From the NCBI GenBank assembly GCA_025667525.1, contig JANFOE010000191.1:62001-126000 (forward strand): a stretch of 64,000 nucleotides of DNA, in the 5' to 3' direction. Source of the stretch: Glebionis coronaria (taxonomy: Eukaryota > Streptophyta > Magnoliopsida > Asterales > Asteraceae). Made by a program: the position numbers and the translations under genes. Every line of letters begins with the position of its first letter. Within the stretch, counting starts at the first letter, position 1. The notes beneath the pieces are model-generated. The model was not told where the DNA came from and did no database searches. It saw only the letters and a list, made by a program, of their open reading frames with translations. Below, piece after piece: positions 11,501-22,599 of the stretch.

Positions 11501-12892
11501 TCTGAAAAAAATTTTTTTTTATCAGATTTAACTTTTTAATATAAGCCGATTAGTTGACCCGATAAACGACATCTCCAAGACTCGGAGTCTAAAGCATTTT
11601 GATGCAAAACGACGTTTCAGACGACTTTCTAGTTTTACCCGAGACCTGAAACCCAATGTAAAATGACCAAAATACCCCTGCAAGTTTTGTGCAGGTTTGA
11701 CTATTTTATTTTAAAAACGCAGGTTTTACTTTTAGGTTTTGACCTGTTTATACACCCCCTGTAGTTTCTCCATTAAATATATTTTTCGACATTTCGTAAC
11801 GGCTCAAAATATATATATATACGCACACATGTCTTGTGGATTTTACAACAACGAAAAATAAATCTCATAATGAGCATCAAGTAAAAATATAGCATAATGA
11901 ATGACAGAAGATGCTTCAAGGTATTCAACACGAAATTTAGGAAGCAAAACGGTGAATGACGTTCGTAATTTAAGTTTCAAGGTGCAAAGTAGGCAAATCT
12001 CCTTGGTGCCACGATTGTCAAAAGCACAAAACATAACAAGAAAAGAATGGAACATTAACGAGTTGCGTTCCGGGAGCAAGAAGGTTAATGGAAAAAAACA
12101 AATGATTCAATTTTATTGAAGTAAAATCTTATCCGAATCTAGCGCCATAATCTAGACGATGATTTATAAAATGACGATGACATTACCGAGATATAAGCGA
12201 ACAATACACTTCGGAGTCGATACATATAAATGTCAATGAATTTAATCTTCGTATGTCGTATAAAACGATAATAAAAATTAACAAAATATTATGAAAAACC
12301 ATGGTATAATTCAACACTATTTTAAGAAATGTTTCAAAATGTATGACTCACACGATAGCGGTTAGTCTATTCCAAGGACACATTGAGCTACACAATAGTC
12401 TAGAGATTACGTTAAAAGACGTCCAAGCACAAATAGCCAGAAGACGATTTGAATATCTATATAGATATCACAAAGGGTTAAACAATGAAAGTAACGCGCG
12501 TAGATGAAGTTATGTAAGGTCATAATATAAAAATTTTGCAATAAAAGCAATTTAAATACTTCAAAAATAAATACAGAAAGATCTTGAAATTCATTGTATT
12601 TATTTAAGTTAATCATTAATAAATGATAAACTTTTATCAAAAAATTTAACGACATAAATATATATCGATAAAGGGATCCTAGATATAAATATATATCCAT
12701 AAATGGATCATAATATTTATTTATAAATACTTGCCAATAAGGTATACGTAATAACGTATACTAAAATTGTAATTTCAGAAGTAGCTTGAACCTGAAGTCA
12801 CGCGAAGTCCGGTGCACCGACTCTTTGAAAAATAAAAACTGACAGTTATAGTTTAGGTTTTTAAAATAAACACCTAGTTCTCTATAACTCAT
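8506..12892 (-). other. LARD-G interior, no supportable gene
   Basis: About 4.4 kb of AT-rich sequence. Short ORFs on both strands (61-97 codons) show no family motif and shift frame freely. I looked for RT YxDD, integrase HHCC/DDE and gag zinc knuckle on both strands by eye and found none. Likely degenerate internal sequence of a former Ty3 element. Confidence 0.55.
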
Positions 12893-12905
12893 GGCTCTGG
12901 TACCA
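12893..12905 (-). other. LARD-G primer binding site (initiator Met tRNA-like)
   Basis: Minus strand reads TGGTACCAGAGCC, three bases from the LTR end. It matches the common TGGTATCAGAGC site, complementary to initiator tRNA-Met, with one change. This fixes the element orientation as minus. Confidence 0.75.
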
Positions 12906-12908
12906 ATC

Positions 12909-15495
12909 TTTAACACCCCCAAATTTACACGCAGCGGAATACATCTGTGGGTGCTAACCAATGATACAACAACACATAATTTATAAAGAACGACTCGAAA
13001 AGAGACGTTTTAGATTTATCGTTCCCAAAAAATTCATCAGAGTAGCGTAGTCCCAAGTAATCGTTACCAAAAGATAAGTTAAAACAACATACTAGTTTGT
13101 TTTAAAAATGGAATGATAAATAAATCAAAGAGTTTGAACAACATAGCAGTGCACAACTTCATTCTCGTGACCTCCAAGCTTCCACTTCTTGATTACCTGA
13201 AATACATGTGAGTAAAACAATCAGCAAAAATGCCGAGTGAATCTATAGGTTTATGTAATCAATTTGAACACAAGCAAAGATTATAAGTTTGTGGCATGCT
13301 TATAAGCATCAAATAATAATTTGCATCAACAATGATAATTGTATATAGCATAAATTGCAATAAGCTCATGGAACAGAGCCCTTAAACACTCTTTTTAGAG
13401 GTCTATTAAGAGAGGAGATTTATTAATTGTTAGTTACCTCCAGATTTTTGGTACATTGCCGTATACCTGACTTCTCAATACAATATGTCCAAACAGTGTG
13501 GAGGTCGGGCCTAAGCTTCTGTGACAAGTCCACACAAACTGAACCGGGGCGGATTCTCCCATAGATCTATTAATTTTACTAGCGGCTAGCCCATCATAAG
13601 CTAGTTAACGGTCCATAATTGAGGCTTTAACAAAGGCAATCACTTAATGCAATTTAAAGGCAACCACGGGTCCATTCATAGAGGAACAAAGCATACCATA
13701 AAAATCTTGTGTTCTAAGTTTATAAAACATGTATTCCCCCTCGCGGGTTTAAAATCATTTAATAACTAGTATAAAGCGAGGCTATAGACTCACCTTAGCC
13801 GATAGTGGTAATGAGACGATCGCCGACGATAGATGATGCCTTTCAAACACGAGAACCGCAACGTATTAAATGAGGTGCGTTCATTAATAACAGACTCGAG
13901 AAATAAACTATACATAAGAATATAAAACTCGACTCATATAATCACGACAAACTCGAGAGAAAACGATACAAGTGATACTATTACACTCTCCTATATATTC
14001 ATTTTATTATTCTATGTCTTTAATAAAAATCTGCCGGAACATACCGAATGTCCAAGTCGTTTTCCCATACTTAAACATATCAACTTTTTATGATACTACT
14101 CAGAGAACTTACTTACTATATGTAGAAAGTCCTCCCAAGAGCCCATCAAAAGATTTTACATCTAAAGTTCCCTGCCCGAGTCATCTTTGAATCACAAAAT
14201 TCGGACAGTTTAGCGACCTTGACTTACGAAACCATTTTGACCATTCTAAACAACTCCATTTGTAAAACAGCCACTTGATTCTAAAAATAAACTCAAAATA
14301 CTAAACTTGGAGCCTGAGAACAGCCCTTGAATCATTTTAAAACTCATTTTATAGTCCCCGAGATTCGATCCAAATATCGACAACAATTTTCGGATTGTGT
14401 CGACACTCGTCTCCCGGTACACGAAAATCAAACTAGTGTATCTTCCACCTCGTTTGGAGTTGGAAGGCCTACCTTATATCAAATCGAAGCTAACGAAATT
14501 CTCTACAACATGATCCCATAATATCGATCTATATTCAGACATAAGGCCCCCGAAAATGGCCTCAAACCTACTGCCCAAAATTGACCCTTTAAAAATCATA
14601 CAAAATCAATTTTTCAACACATTTTACCCATTTCTATACCACTAATATGATCATTCTAACACTCCCACACTATGATCAAACCTCTAACACACTTGCATGT
14701 ACAAATCTAATAAATCAAACTCAAAAATTAAAACATGCAAACACTCCACTATGTAATATAATAATATTAACACCTATTTATTCCTTCAAAATGGATCAAA
14801 CAAGTATAGTTCATCAAGAAAATAAATTTTGAAAGAAAATGTTAATGCATGTTGAAGAAAATCATACCAATGTGATCACAAGATCAAAACTAAGATGGGT
14901 CTAGTTTTGGTTTAGCTCAAATCATCCTAAATCTTGAGTTAAATTAAAAATTGTATGGATTTGGTGATGGTGGTTGATGTTTCGGCAAAACAAGAGAGAG
15001 AAAGAGATGGTGGGTGAAATTTTGAATGGAAAAATGAATTGTGTGTGTTTAATTCGGCTTTTTATATAGTGCTCCAAGGGCCACTTTTGCCAATATGTGA
15101 TAGTTTTGGTCCAAAATGGGATAAAATAGTTTAAAAGGGTAGAAAATGTAAATTGTAATTTTTGAAATATTTACGAGACTCGGGTTTCGTAAAAATACTT
15201 TTTAAAAGTTTAAACGCACGCAAAAATAATAATACAACGACTCGATACGTAATTAAAACGATATCGTCGAAAATATTAAATATCGAAACGATCGATAATA
15301 AAATATAAAATTTTAGGCATCCGTCGGTATCGCGATCACTAATAGTACTCGTTACTCGTCAAAATAATAAAACATAATATTTAATATCGGTTTCAACTTA
15401 AACCGTTAAACATAATAATATTTAACGTTATAAAATACTTCAAAATAATTGAAAATTATAATCAAAATTATGACCTTATTTTTACGGGTTTTACA
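12909..15495 (-). repeat. LARD-G 5' LTR (right in window)
   Basis: About 2587 bp, paired with 5735-8319. On the minus strand a TATATAAA box is present near 15058-15068, in position for a U3 promoter of an element transcribed leftwards. The outer end TTTTACA abuts the target duplication AAAGG. Confidence 0.9.
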
Positions 15496-17962
15496 AAAGG
15501 TATTGCACCAAGGATCACAATGATTTTTATGCGATCCTTATGCAAAAGAAAACTATTTTTAGTAAGATGAATTCACCCCCTCACAGAGACCTACCCCTTA
15601 CCCAAGCCATGCTTGCTGTTATTGTAGCAGCACAACCTCAACCTGACCCACAACCACAACTTGACCCATTACCTGAACCATCACCTTCCCCTCAACATAT
15701 GGAACTTGACCAAGATCCCTTCGACACTGACACATTAAATGTTGGCGTTGATACTTCAAATCCAAATGTTGACACCTTTCTACAACAGACCCAAACACCC
15801 CTTAACCTTCAAACTGCTACCCAATCCACATCATCTTCTTCACCCACAGACTTTAGGATGGAAAACGCCAAAGGACCATTGGAGTGTTCTCCTCTGGTGT
15901 TCCTAGCCATGTTGTAGAGAGAACCACCACCACAAGTGTGGTTGGTGATATGGGTGAGGCTAGGACTATTGGTACTCGCTTAGATGCAGGCCAAGTCAGT
16001 CCTAACATCATTAAGACCTCATCCATGCCCCATGACTCTATTTTGGGAGGTCAAATCCCCACTCTAGAGGAGGGCATATTGGAACCATATACAATGTTGG
16101 AATTGAAGGTTGTCTGCATTAGCTTGCAAAAGTAAAATGCAGACCTGGTACATACTGTCTCTACCCAAGGCCTTGAACTCAAGCAATTGATGGAGAGGAT
16201 TGTTGTTTTGGAAACTACTGAATCTATGAGAAGGCATACAAGAGTCCTTTCATCAGGGGAGGATTCTTACAAAGGGGAGGAAGCTGCTAGTGAGCCAATT
16301 AATTTGAGTGGCAAAGGCTCACATGAAGCTGCTAAAGAGCCAATTTATTTGAGTGGCAAAGGCTCATATGATGAAGAATATTTGGGTGTGGCTGAAGCTC
16401 TTACAGATTTGAAGAAGTAACCAGGTTTTGATGTCTCTTTGGTTACTCCTACAAATTTAAATTTGTCCTTTACAGAAATGATGGAGCAGTTCACAAGAAG
16501 TGTTGACAAGAGTAAGGTGAGCGTTGACAAGCAAATTTTTGACGCTGGCAAGCCAAGCACTAACAAGAGTAAGTTAGGCGTTGACACACAGGTTTTGGAC
16601 GTTGATAGACCTGTAGATATGGTTGATGTATTCCAGTCATCAGCTATCATCAAGGAAGTGTCTTCACAGGTACCATCATCATCTTTACCCATCATTGATA
16701 CATTAGATAAGGGTAAAGGAATTATGGTAGAAACAGAGGTTCCCAAGGATGCAGCACAAGTAAAATTTGATTCATTGTTGGCTGCACAACTTATGGAACA
16801 AGAAAAGAAGAAGGTTGTTGAGTCACCATTTGTGGTTAATTCTGAGGAACAAGAAGGAAGTAATGATGAGAGCATAGATTCAAGTGTTATGATTATTGAA
16901 GAACCAGAAAGACTTGAATATGGTGATGTGTTGGCAAGGGAAAAACTTGCAGAATTGAAGTTGAAGGTAGATTATGATATACCAGAAGTTGCTCAGATGT
17001 ACTTTGCTTGGGAGAAAAAGATCATGGAGAATACAGATATGTCTTTATCAGATCAGATTTTGGGAGAAAAAGTATAAGGCCAGCAAAGTTTTCTCACTCT
17101 CTAAGTGAGAAAAAGGGAGCTTTATTATATGTTGCTTAGATGTCATCAAGGAGGTTGGACTTTTCAGAAGTTGCAGGAATTATCCTTTGATAAATTGGAG
17201 TTTAAGGCTTATCCTATTTGGGCAAGAGTGCAAGAGATGAACACTATCATACTTCTTTCAGATGAAAGGAAAGAAGAACTTGCAGAGGAGATGGAGATTC
17301 AAAGGGCTATGATTGTTCCAAGACCATTGAAGAAGGGAGTTCCACATGAGTTTCCTTCAAATTTGAATAAAGTGAATCCCAGTGAAGCTGTTATTAGAAA
17401 GAGTATTAATCTCTCACCCATGGAAGCTTCACATATGGTAAAAGTATTACCTCATGATTCTAGAAACCCTATCATTAGTTATGAAGAAGATGCAAGTGGG
17501 TTTTGGATGATTGGCAGATATGGGAAAGAGGTACATACTTTTACTAATCTTATGTCTTTGTTTGCAAGTTTGGATAGGGAAGACTTGGCAGACCCTTGGA
17601 GGTTACTGGAGGCCAAGTATGAGACTGAAGCACCTACTTCAGTCAATGGAATAAAGCTTTGGTCAACATTCAAGAGAATGTGTGCACCAGATGAAGAAGA
17701 TCCAATTTGGAAGGATCTTGAGGATGATATCAGTGGACTTCAATGGCGTCTATATTCAGCAGATGGTGTGTATCATTTGAGTTCTACAAATTTTTCTGAG
17801 TATCTTCTTGTGGATGCTGAGTATCCCATGTCCAAAGAAGTTTTGAAGAAAATGATGACAACACAGCTAGAGATAGACTACTCAAGTGACGTGGCCAAAT
17901 ATTTGATTAGATATGTTTATTTCCAATTTGATAAGATTTGTAAGAATCCTCCTAGTTCTTAG
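15496..17962 (+). pseudogene. copia-1 accessory ORF, middle and C-terminal part
   Basis: Continues the aORF after the LARD-G insertion. Order: basic segment; a Pro/Gln/Asp repeat-like stretch (PQPQPDPQPQLDPLPEPSPS, about 15639-15698); a frameshift near 15858; a helical acidic part with several S/G-V-D-K/T quartets encoded by the RCGYTGACA motif (16500-16610); then a C-terminal domain of about 285 residues (17105-17962) containing LYYMLLRCHQGGW, EEDASGFWMIGRYGKEVHTF, LQWRLYSADGVYHL and AEYPMSKEVLKKM. At least three frame breaks and a stop near 16132 disable it. The C-terminal domain is the best preserved. Function unknown. Confidence 0.8.
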
Positions 17963-18001
17963 TTTTTTTTCAGAAACTTGATTACTAGAGTAGATATCAA
18001 G

Positions 18002-18014
18002 TTTAGGGGAGGAT
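18002..18014 (+). other. copia-1 polypurine tract
   Basis: TTTAGGGGAGGAT directly before the LTR start TGTTGGGAATAAA. The identical tract precedes the copia-2 3' LTR (39566-39578) and, inverted, copia-3. Confidence 0.85.
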
Positions 18015-18519
18015 TGTTGGGAATAAATTATAGCCAATACACTTGGATGCTGACAAGAGCAATCTGGACGTTATTAAGAAGAAATCAAACGTTGTCAGGA
18101 CAAGCGTTGACAGGAAGAAGTCAAGCGTTGATAAGAAGAAGTCAAGCACTTATAGAAGACTTAGTCTACACGTATTATGTTTCTAGTATGTTTCTTGTAA
18201 AGATATGATCGACAATGTATTTCTTATGTTTATCTTTACCTAAAATAGCTGATATGTAGACTCTTGTACAAGGCTCCTTATTCTATAAAAGGAGACCTTT
18301 TGGTTTTAGTTTAAGATATACGTTTAACACTTTCATTGTACGCAAGTTTATTTTATCAATCAAAGTGAAAGTTTGGTTCATATTGTTTATGTGTTCTTGT
18401 TTGAGTATTAATTCCGCATAATATCTGAATTGTTACATATACAACAAAGTTTCTCTACGTGTTTAACTTGATTTAATCTCGTTTACACAAGCTAAATCGA
18501 TATAAGTTTGGGATCAACA
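18015..18519 (+). repeat. copia-1 3' LTR
   Basis: About 505 bp, TGTTGGGAATAAA to GGGATCAACA, with 5-bp terminal inverted repeats TGTTG/CAACA. U3 starts with a minisatellite of about 21-bp units each containing a GCGTTGACA-like core. A TATAAAA box is at 18284-18290. It is homologous to both copia-2 LTRs and to the copia-3 LTR on the minus strand. Confidence 0.92.
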
Positions 18520-19609
18520 TATTCCGGACACGGAATCGGATGAAGTAATAAAGTCTAGTGTTGAGATTCTTGTCCAAAACCCAAGAGAGTTCGATGGTAT
18601 TTCTAATGAAACGTGTGATTTTCCACATTGTGATGACTCTCCTTCGTCCATTCACTTTGATATTTTATCCAATTCTAATGATGAAAATTGTGATGGAAAT
18701 GAAGATTTTGAGTATGATTCGACTTCTAGTGAATTTTCTAATTAGGATTTCTCCGATGAACCTTTTTATAAAGATGACATTCACGACTCGGATTATGAGG
18801 GGTTTCACGATGAACCTACTCTTCTTCACCCATTTCCATTGGGAAATGAGGATGATAGTGATCCGGTATTTGAGAGGTTCACTTTTGAACTTGCTCCTTT
18901 AGACCCATTTCCACCGGGAAATGAGGTTGATTTGACTATTCCGATCCTTGAGAAGTTCATCGATGAACTTACTCATTTAGATGTGAAAGACGTGATTCTT
19001 CGTGAGAAATTATCAAACGTCTATCTTCTCATTTCTAAGATCGAAGCTTTGAATTCGAAGCCTAATGTCAAGTCTTTCTCTCCATCTCCTATTCCCATTG
19101 AGGATAGTGATCCGTTTATGGAGGAGATTGACATGTTTCTTGCTTCTAATGATTCGATACCACCGGGTGTTGATGAACTTAACCCGGAGGGGGACGCTCT
19201 ATTTTTAGAGAATTTACTTAAAGATGATTTCGTCCCAAGTCCTCCTCCCAGCCACTTTGACCTTAATGTGCGGGTTTTTCATGTGTCTCATATTGAGTAC
19301 CATGACCCGATTGATCACATTTCTAAGGGTGAAATGGTCGTTAAAGCTAAGAATGTTGATTCCACTATGGATGAGACTTTTATCCCACCATTACCATGTG
19401 CTTTATATGATCATGGATTAGCATGGGGGGACGACACCGTGTTGTCTATTCCTTTCTCTCCCGAGGACGAGGTATTTTACCCCGAAATCGTTGATTTATG
19501 GAAATCTCGGCCTTTCACCGATGTAGTAATTGAAAGAATTTTCGATTATCTTGGTGCGAGTTTATCTCAGGGAGCATGTTATATCCATTTCATGATTTGT
19601 GACCACTAT
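18520..19609 (+). pseudogene. gypsy-2 acidic ORF, 5' portion
   Basis: Read in one frame from the copia-1 LTR edge with a single TAG at 18743-18745, then open to the copia-2 insertion. The product is strongly acidic, with recurring blocks such as HPFPLGNEDDSDPVFERF and DPFPPGNEVD, then SIPPGVDELNPEGD and ENLLKDDF. No enzyme motif. Acidic ORFs of this style occur with Ty3/gypsy elements in Asteraceae (memory, unchecked). The frame continues after the copia-2 insertion at 40078 and stops at about 40312. Its 3' context matches sequence just after pol in gypsy-1, so it seems to sit where pol would end. Confidence 0.65.
19605..19609 (+). repeat. copia-2 left target-site duplication
   Basis: ACTAT, repeated at 40073-40077 immediately outside the right LTR. 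Removing copia-2 and one ACTAT restores an open frame in the acidic ORF. Confidence 0.92.
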
Positions 19610-20099
19610 TGTTGGGAATAAAATGAAGCCAAGACACTTGGACGCTGACAAGAAGAAATTGGACGTTGATAGAAAGAAATCAAGCGTTGTCAAGACAAGC
19701 GTTGACAGGAAGAAGTCAAGCGTTGATAAGAAGAAGTCAAGCACTGATAGGATACTTAGTCTACACGTTTTATGTTTCTAGTAAAGATATGTTCGACAAT
19801 GTATTTCTTATGTTTATCTTTACCTAAAATAGCTGATACGTTGACTCTTGTACAAGGTTCCTTAATCTATAAAAGGAGGCCTTTAGGTTTAAGTTCAATA
19901 TGTGTTTTAACGCTTTCATCGTACGCAAATTCGATTAATCAATCAAAGTGAAAGTTTGCTTTATCTTGTTGGTGTGTTCTTGTTTAAGTATTAATTCCGC
20001 ATAATAATTCGATTATCTCATATAAAACAAAGTTTCTCTAAGTAACTTGATTAATTCTCGTTTACACAAAGCTAAATTGATCTAAGTTTGGGATCAACA
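19610..20099 (+). repeat. copia-2 5' LTR
   Basis: 490 bp, TGTTGGGAATAAA to GGGATCAACA. The U3 minisatellite (about 19633-19750) consists of roughly 21-bp units (one short, about 15 bp) with core GCGTTGACA and spacer GGAAGAAGTC. TATAAAA box at about 19868-19874 is followed by a conserved leader. Pair of 39579-40072. Confidence 0.95.
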
Positions 20100-20101
20100 A
20101 G

Positions 20102-20113
20102 TGGTATCAGAGC
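20102..20113 (+). other. copia-2 primer binding site (initiator Met tRNA)
   Basis: TGGTATCAGAGC two bases after the 5' LTR, the standard site for initiator tRNA-Met priming in copia elements. Confidence 0.92.
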
Positions 20114-20199
20114 TTGTTGAGGAACTTTGATCTAAAGAACACAAAAACCCTAAATCGCCAAAAACCATAATTTTCAACAAACCCTAAAATCCAGACAAC

Positions 20200-21413
20200 A
20201 TGTCTACTCCAGAGTTGACCTCCTCCTCAAGCCCTAACATAAAAATCCCCATGCTAGACGTAGACAACTTTGAGCTATGGAAGTTCAATTTTAAGTAGTA
20301 CCTTCAAATGCATGACCACACCCTTTGGGAAATTAATGAATATGGAAACACATTCGATAAGGCTACCAAGATTCAAGCTGTTATTACTGTGAGATCAACT
20401 CTAGGCTCAAGTGAAGCTGATCGAAAAGAACAACCTGGAGATGGGAGAGCTGTCTCAACTGAGGACATTGCAAATAGAAGGAATGACATGAAAACTCTAA
20501 GCATCCTCAAACTTTCTTTGGGACAAGCTAATCAACACAAGTATAGGAGGCTATGAGTCTGCCAAAGATCTTTGGGCAGCCCTTCAAGTCACTTATGTTG
20601 GTAATGATGATACTGACTCAGAGAAAAAGAAGCAACTCTTGCATGAGTATGTTGTCTTTAAAGCTCTTCCCAATGAAAAGCTAAGTGGGGTGAGAAGCAG
20701 ACTTCTTGACATAACAAGCAAGTTGTCATTTTATGGGAACAGTGCATGATGATGCTGATATCATAGCCACATTCCTTAAAAGTCTTGGTGATGCATGGAA
20801 GATTAAAGCAAGGTCTATGATTGTTAATAATACTCACAAAAGTTCCACTTTTGATGACGTCTACAATAAACTAATGATTGTAGAGAGTGAAATCCTTTTG
20901 GATCAAGGAAGCAAATCTACCAATGGAAATATGGCCTTCTTCTGACATAGTGAAGGTCAATTTGATCAAAGGGAGTCATACATGCACCCCGTTATTGGAT
21001 CACCATGTGTCAACGTTGGATCAAGCTTTGTCAGCGCCCCACATTCAGACGCTGACACATACAATGTTAACTCACCAAGAGTTAAGCCTACTGGTATTGA
21101 TCTAGATACAGTGTGCGCATACATTGCTTCATTGCCCAATGGTTCAGTGATTACATATGAGGACCTTGAGCAAATTAGTGATGAGCATTTGGAGGAGATT
21201 GACATAAAGTGGAATATGGCACTTGCAAGCATAAGAGCCAATAGATGGAATATGAGATTCAGGAAGAAGATGAATTTTAATGCTAAAGACACTGCTAGAT
21301 TTGATAAATCCAAGGTTGAGTGCTACATTTTCCATAGAATGGGACACTTTATGAGAGAGTGCAGATCTCCAAGAAGATCTGATGCTGGAAAGCCTTCAAG
21401 CTAAATCGTCAAG
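20200..21413 (+). pseudogene. copia-2 gag, N-terminal part with first zinc knuckle
   Basis: ATG at 20200 (MSTPELTSSSSPNIK) about 100 bp after the primer site. A capsid-type domain follows (DVDNFELWKFNF, then LWEINEYGN, and later KDLWAALQVTYVG). Amber stop at about 20296, frameshift near 20550, and a stop at 20943-20945. A CCHC knuckle lies at about 21322-21363 but reads C-x2-F-x4-H-x4-C: the second Cys has become Phe. A stop at 21402-21404 precedes the insertion of element N at 21414. The continuing gag is at 30411. Confidence 0.82.
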
Positions 21414-21838
21414 TGTTGGAAATACGTTTTTCCAAGAAAATCTCGGTCACATTATTATTAGCATAGATCACGAGCTATAGACTATTGAGGACATTGTAAC
21501 TTGGAGTGACCTCCCTTAGGGGGAGATTGTTGGAAATATGTTTTTACGTATTTAGAAAGGATCGGTCACTCCAATGATATATTCAAGTATTGGGCTCGTG
21601 ATCCATTAAGTATACATATAGTCCATATAGCCCACATGTAGGGTGGGCTATATATACCCCCTCCTAGCATGTTAGGAGGGGTTGGTCATTTTGTCACTTC
21701 ACACATTTCATATATCAACCATCTTTCTCTCCTTCTCTCCTTTCTCTCTCTAGCTTTATCTCTCTAAGTTCTTCCTTCTTCCATCATTCAATAGATAAAC
21801 CATAACATTGCTTAATCCAAAGAAATCGTGGACCTAAA
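21414..21838 (+). repeat. element N 5' LTR
   Basis: About 425 bp starting TGTTGGAAATACG. It contains a second LTR-like start, TGTTGGAAATATG, at 21528 preceded by a polypurine-like TTAGGGGGAGAT, so the first 114 bp look like an added copy of the U3 start. Two perfect hairpins (21626-21652, 21658-21681) flank a TATATATA box at about 21649-21656. A CT-rich leader follows. The last bases (CCTAAA) differ from the 3' LTR end (CCTACA). Confidence 0.92.
21649..21656 (+). promoter_or_regulatory. element N LTR TATA box between two hairpins
   Basis: TATATATA lies between inverted repeat TATAGCCCAC/GTGGGCTATA (21626-21652, partly overlapping) and CCCCTCCTA/TAGGAGGGG (21658-21681). The same arrangement is in the 3' LTR at about 30197-30252. 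Confidence 0.5.
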
Positions 21839-21840
21839 AT

Positions 21841-21853
21841 TGGTATCAAGAGC
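21841..21853 (+). other. element N primer binding site, Met-tRNA-like
   Basis: TGGTATCAAGAGC, the standard TGGTATCAGAGC with one extra A, two bases after the LTR. Confidence 0.75.
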
Positions 21854-22317
21854 TTTGGTGGATTCTTCGGATTTGTGTGTTTTTATCTATTAATTTAGTG
21901 GTAAAAATTTTCTTCCTTCACAATTTTTTTATTCTCGTCTATCTATTACTTTCAATTTAAGTTTTTAAGGGAAAAATGGTTTGATATTATAAAACTTTTC
22001 TTTCAAATTCACAATTTTTTCTTTATACTTTTTCTATCCACTTTGGTTCTTTATACTTTTTCTATCCACTTTTGTCTTAAAAACTGTATCTGGTTATCAG
22101 TTTTTATTGTTTTATGATAATCTTTTGTCTCCATCTGTTTTACTATTGTCTCCTAGCAAGTAGGATTGTATCTTGTACATCAGTGTTATCAGGTATCAAT
22201 TTTGTCTCAAAAAGTTTTGTAATTTACGAATCTACATAAAAGGTAAGTTCACCAGGTTTGTACATCGATCGCAATAACCCTAGGGTTCTACTTTGCTATC
22301 AATTATTCCGATACCCT

Positions 22318-22590
22318 TATTCCGACGTGGATTGTGATAGCACTTTGCGATCGTGATTGCGATGAGATTAAGGAACATTGCGATGGAACTTTGTCCGCAT
22401 TCCGATCGTGACATTGCGATGGTGACATTCCGATGGTGAGTATATAGATATTGCGATGGAGTATTTTTAAATATTGCGATGGAGTTTGTTGTATTGCGAT
22501 GGGATGTGTAGGTATTGCGATAGAATTGTTGGATATTGCGATGCATGTTTGATTGATATTGCGATAATAATATAAGTATTGCGACACAAA
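22318..22590 (+). repeat. degenerate ATTGCGATGG repeat in element N leader
   Basis: About ten copies of a decamer close to ATTGCGATGG, with variants ATTCCGATGG and ATTGCGATAG, spaced irregularly at roughly 20-30 bp. The strand is G/T-rich. It is noncoding leader between the primer site and the gag fragment. Confidence 0.7.
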
Positions 22591-22599
22591 CCACACAAA

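Larger units (their letters stand above)
5735..15495 (-). mobile_element. LARD-G: minus-strand Ty3/gypsy-derived non-autonomous LTR element
   Basis: Two direct LTRs of about 2.58 kb (5735-8319, 12909-15495) flank a 4.6-kb interior. The 5-bp duplication AAAGG flanks the element (5730-5734, 15496-15500) and falls inside the copia-1 aORF, whose sequence resumes exactly after it. Orientation is minus: a Met-tRNA-like primer site adjoins the right LTR, a purine tract adjoins the left LTR, and a decayed chromodomain tail reads on the minus strand. No intact coding region is present, so it would need proteins supplied in trans. Left-end termini are not the usual TG/CA. Confidence 0.88.
1..18519 (+). 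mobile_element. copia-1: Ty1/copia retrotransposon, 5' truncated by window
   Basis: Order of remains is gag C-terminus, protease, integrase, reverse transcriptase, RNase H, accessory ORF, polypurine tract, 3' LTR. Integrase before RT is the Ty1/copia order. The 5' LTR and most of gag lie left of the window. The aORF is split by a 9.8-kb minus-strand element (5735-15495). Several frameshifts and stops make the copy defective. It is closely related to copia-2 and copia-3, sharing LTR ends, the U3 minisatellite and the aORF. The five bases after its 3' LTR are TATTC (18520-18524); the matching left-hand target duplication cannot be seen. Confidence 0.93.
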
